5,887 bases of DNA. It comes from an uncultured Faecalibacterium sp. (GTDB taxonomy: Bacteria; Bacillota; Clostridia; Oscillospirales; Ruminococcaceae). Position 1 is the first letter of the stretch. Each line of letters starts with the position of its first letter. Of this stretch, positions 5,852-5,887 are shown piece after piece. Location of the stretch: contig CALDNF010000061.1 in NCBI GenBank assembly GCA_937917475.1, positions 1 through 5,887 on the forward strand, written 5' to 3'. The translations under genes were made by a program, and so were the position numbers. Under the pieces are notes generated by a model, which saw nothing but the letters and a program-made list of their open reading frames with translations, made no database searches and was not told the origin of the DNA.

Positions 5852-5887
5852 TCAGCCCTCGTAGACCAGAGTGCCCACGTTCTCGCC
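5852..5887 (-). CDS. pyrH: 3' end of probable uridylate kinase (partial)
   Basis: The window begins, in the direction of transcription, with 11 codons and a TGA at 5852-5854: GENVGTLVYEG. PyrH is the cytosolic hexameric UMP kinase (UMP + ATP to UDP + ADP), regulated by UTP and GTP. Bacterial PyrH proteins commonly end in a stretch like G-E/K-x-V/I-G-T, which fits, and pyrH stands immediately before frr in most Firmicutes. The fragment is too short for a firm identification, so the call rests mainly on gene order. A 5-bp inverted repeat (GGGCT with AGCCC, 5843-5858) straddles the stop codon but has no U-run after it. Confidence 0.6.
   Translation of the reverse strand, partial: GENVGTLVYEG

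Noticed and set aside
1..5887. A novel defence, mobile or biosynthetic system.
   Set aside because: The window is filled by well-known core genes in a known order; no transposase, integrase, repeat array, tRNA or unknown gene was found on either strand.

Overview
The window is a stretch of a housekeeping operon, with every gene on the minus strand. Read in the direction of transcription (right to left) it holds: the last 11 codons of a probable pyrH (UMP kinase), frr (ribosome recycling factor), uppS (undecaprenyl diphosphate synthase), cdsA (CDP-diacylglycerol synthase), dxr (DXP reductoisomerase), rseP (site-2 zinc protease), ispG (HMBPP synthase), and the first 13 codons of a gene that is most likely polC (Gram-positive DNA polymerase III alpha). 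This order is well known from Firmicutes, especially Clostridia. The fairly GC-rich sequence, strong AGGAG-type ribosome binding sites, and the wording of the proteins suggest a gut Oscillospiraceae/Ruminococcaceae member (Faecalibacterium-like). That placement is inference from general familiarity, not a search.

The genes fit together around translation, isoprenoid supply and the envelope. Dxr and IspG are the second and the penultimate enzymes of the MEP pathway, which makes IPP and DMAPP. UppS consumes IPP to make the C55 lipid carrier for peptidoglycan and teichoic acid synthesis. CdsA makes the CDP-diacylglycerol that feeds phospholipid synthesis. RseP is a membrane protease of the RasP/YluC type. 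Frr and PyrH serve ribosome recycling and pyrimidine nucleotide supply.

From uppS to ispG the genes are tightly packed (a 4-nt overlap at dxr/rseP, otherwise gaps of about 19-39 nt), which indicates one transcript. Three longer gaps of about 88-100 nt (pyrH/frr, frr/uppS, ispG/polC) each hold an RNA hairpin. The frr/uppS hairpin has a flush run of five U on the minus strand and looks like a real intrinsic terminator or attenuator, sitting only 24 nt before the uppS start codon.

I found no previously undescribed system, mobile element, CRISPR array, tRNA or rRNA. The points worth a second look are the frr/uppS terminator and its overlapping start signals, the nested inverted repeats at the dxr/rseP junction, an acidic insertion in RseP, and a substituted HPQS motif in Dxr. 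The very long plus-strand open frames are antisense shadows of the real genes.
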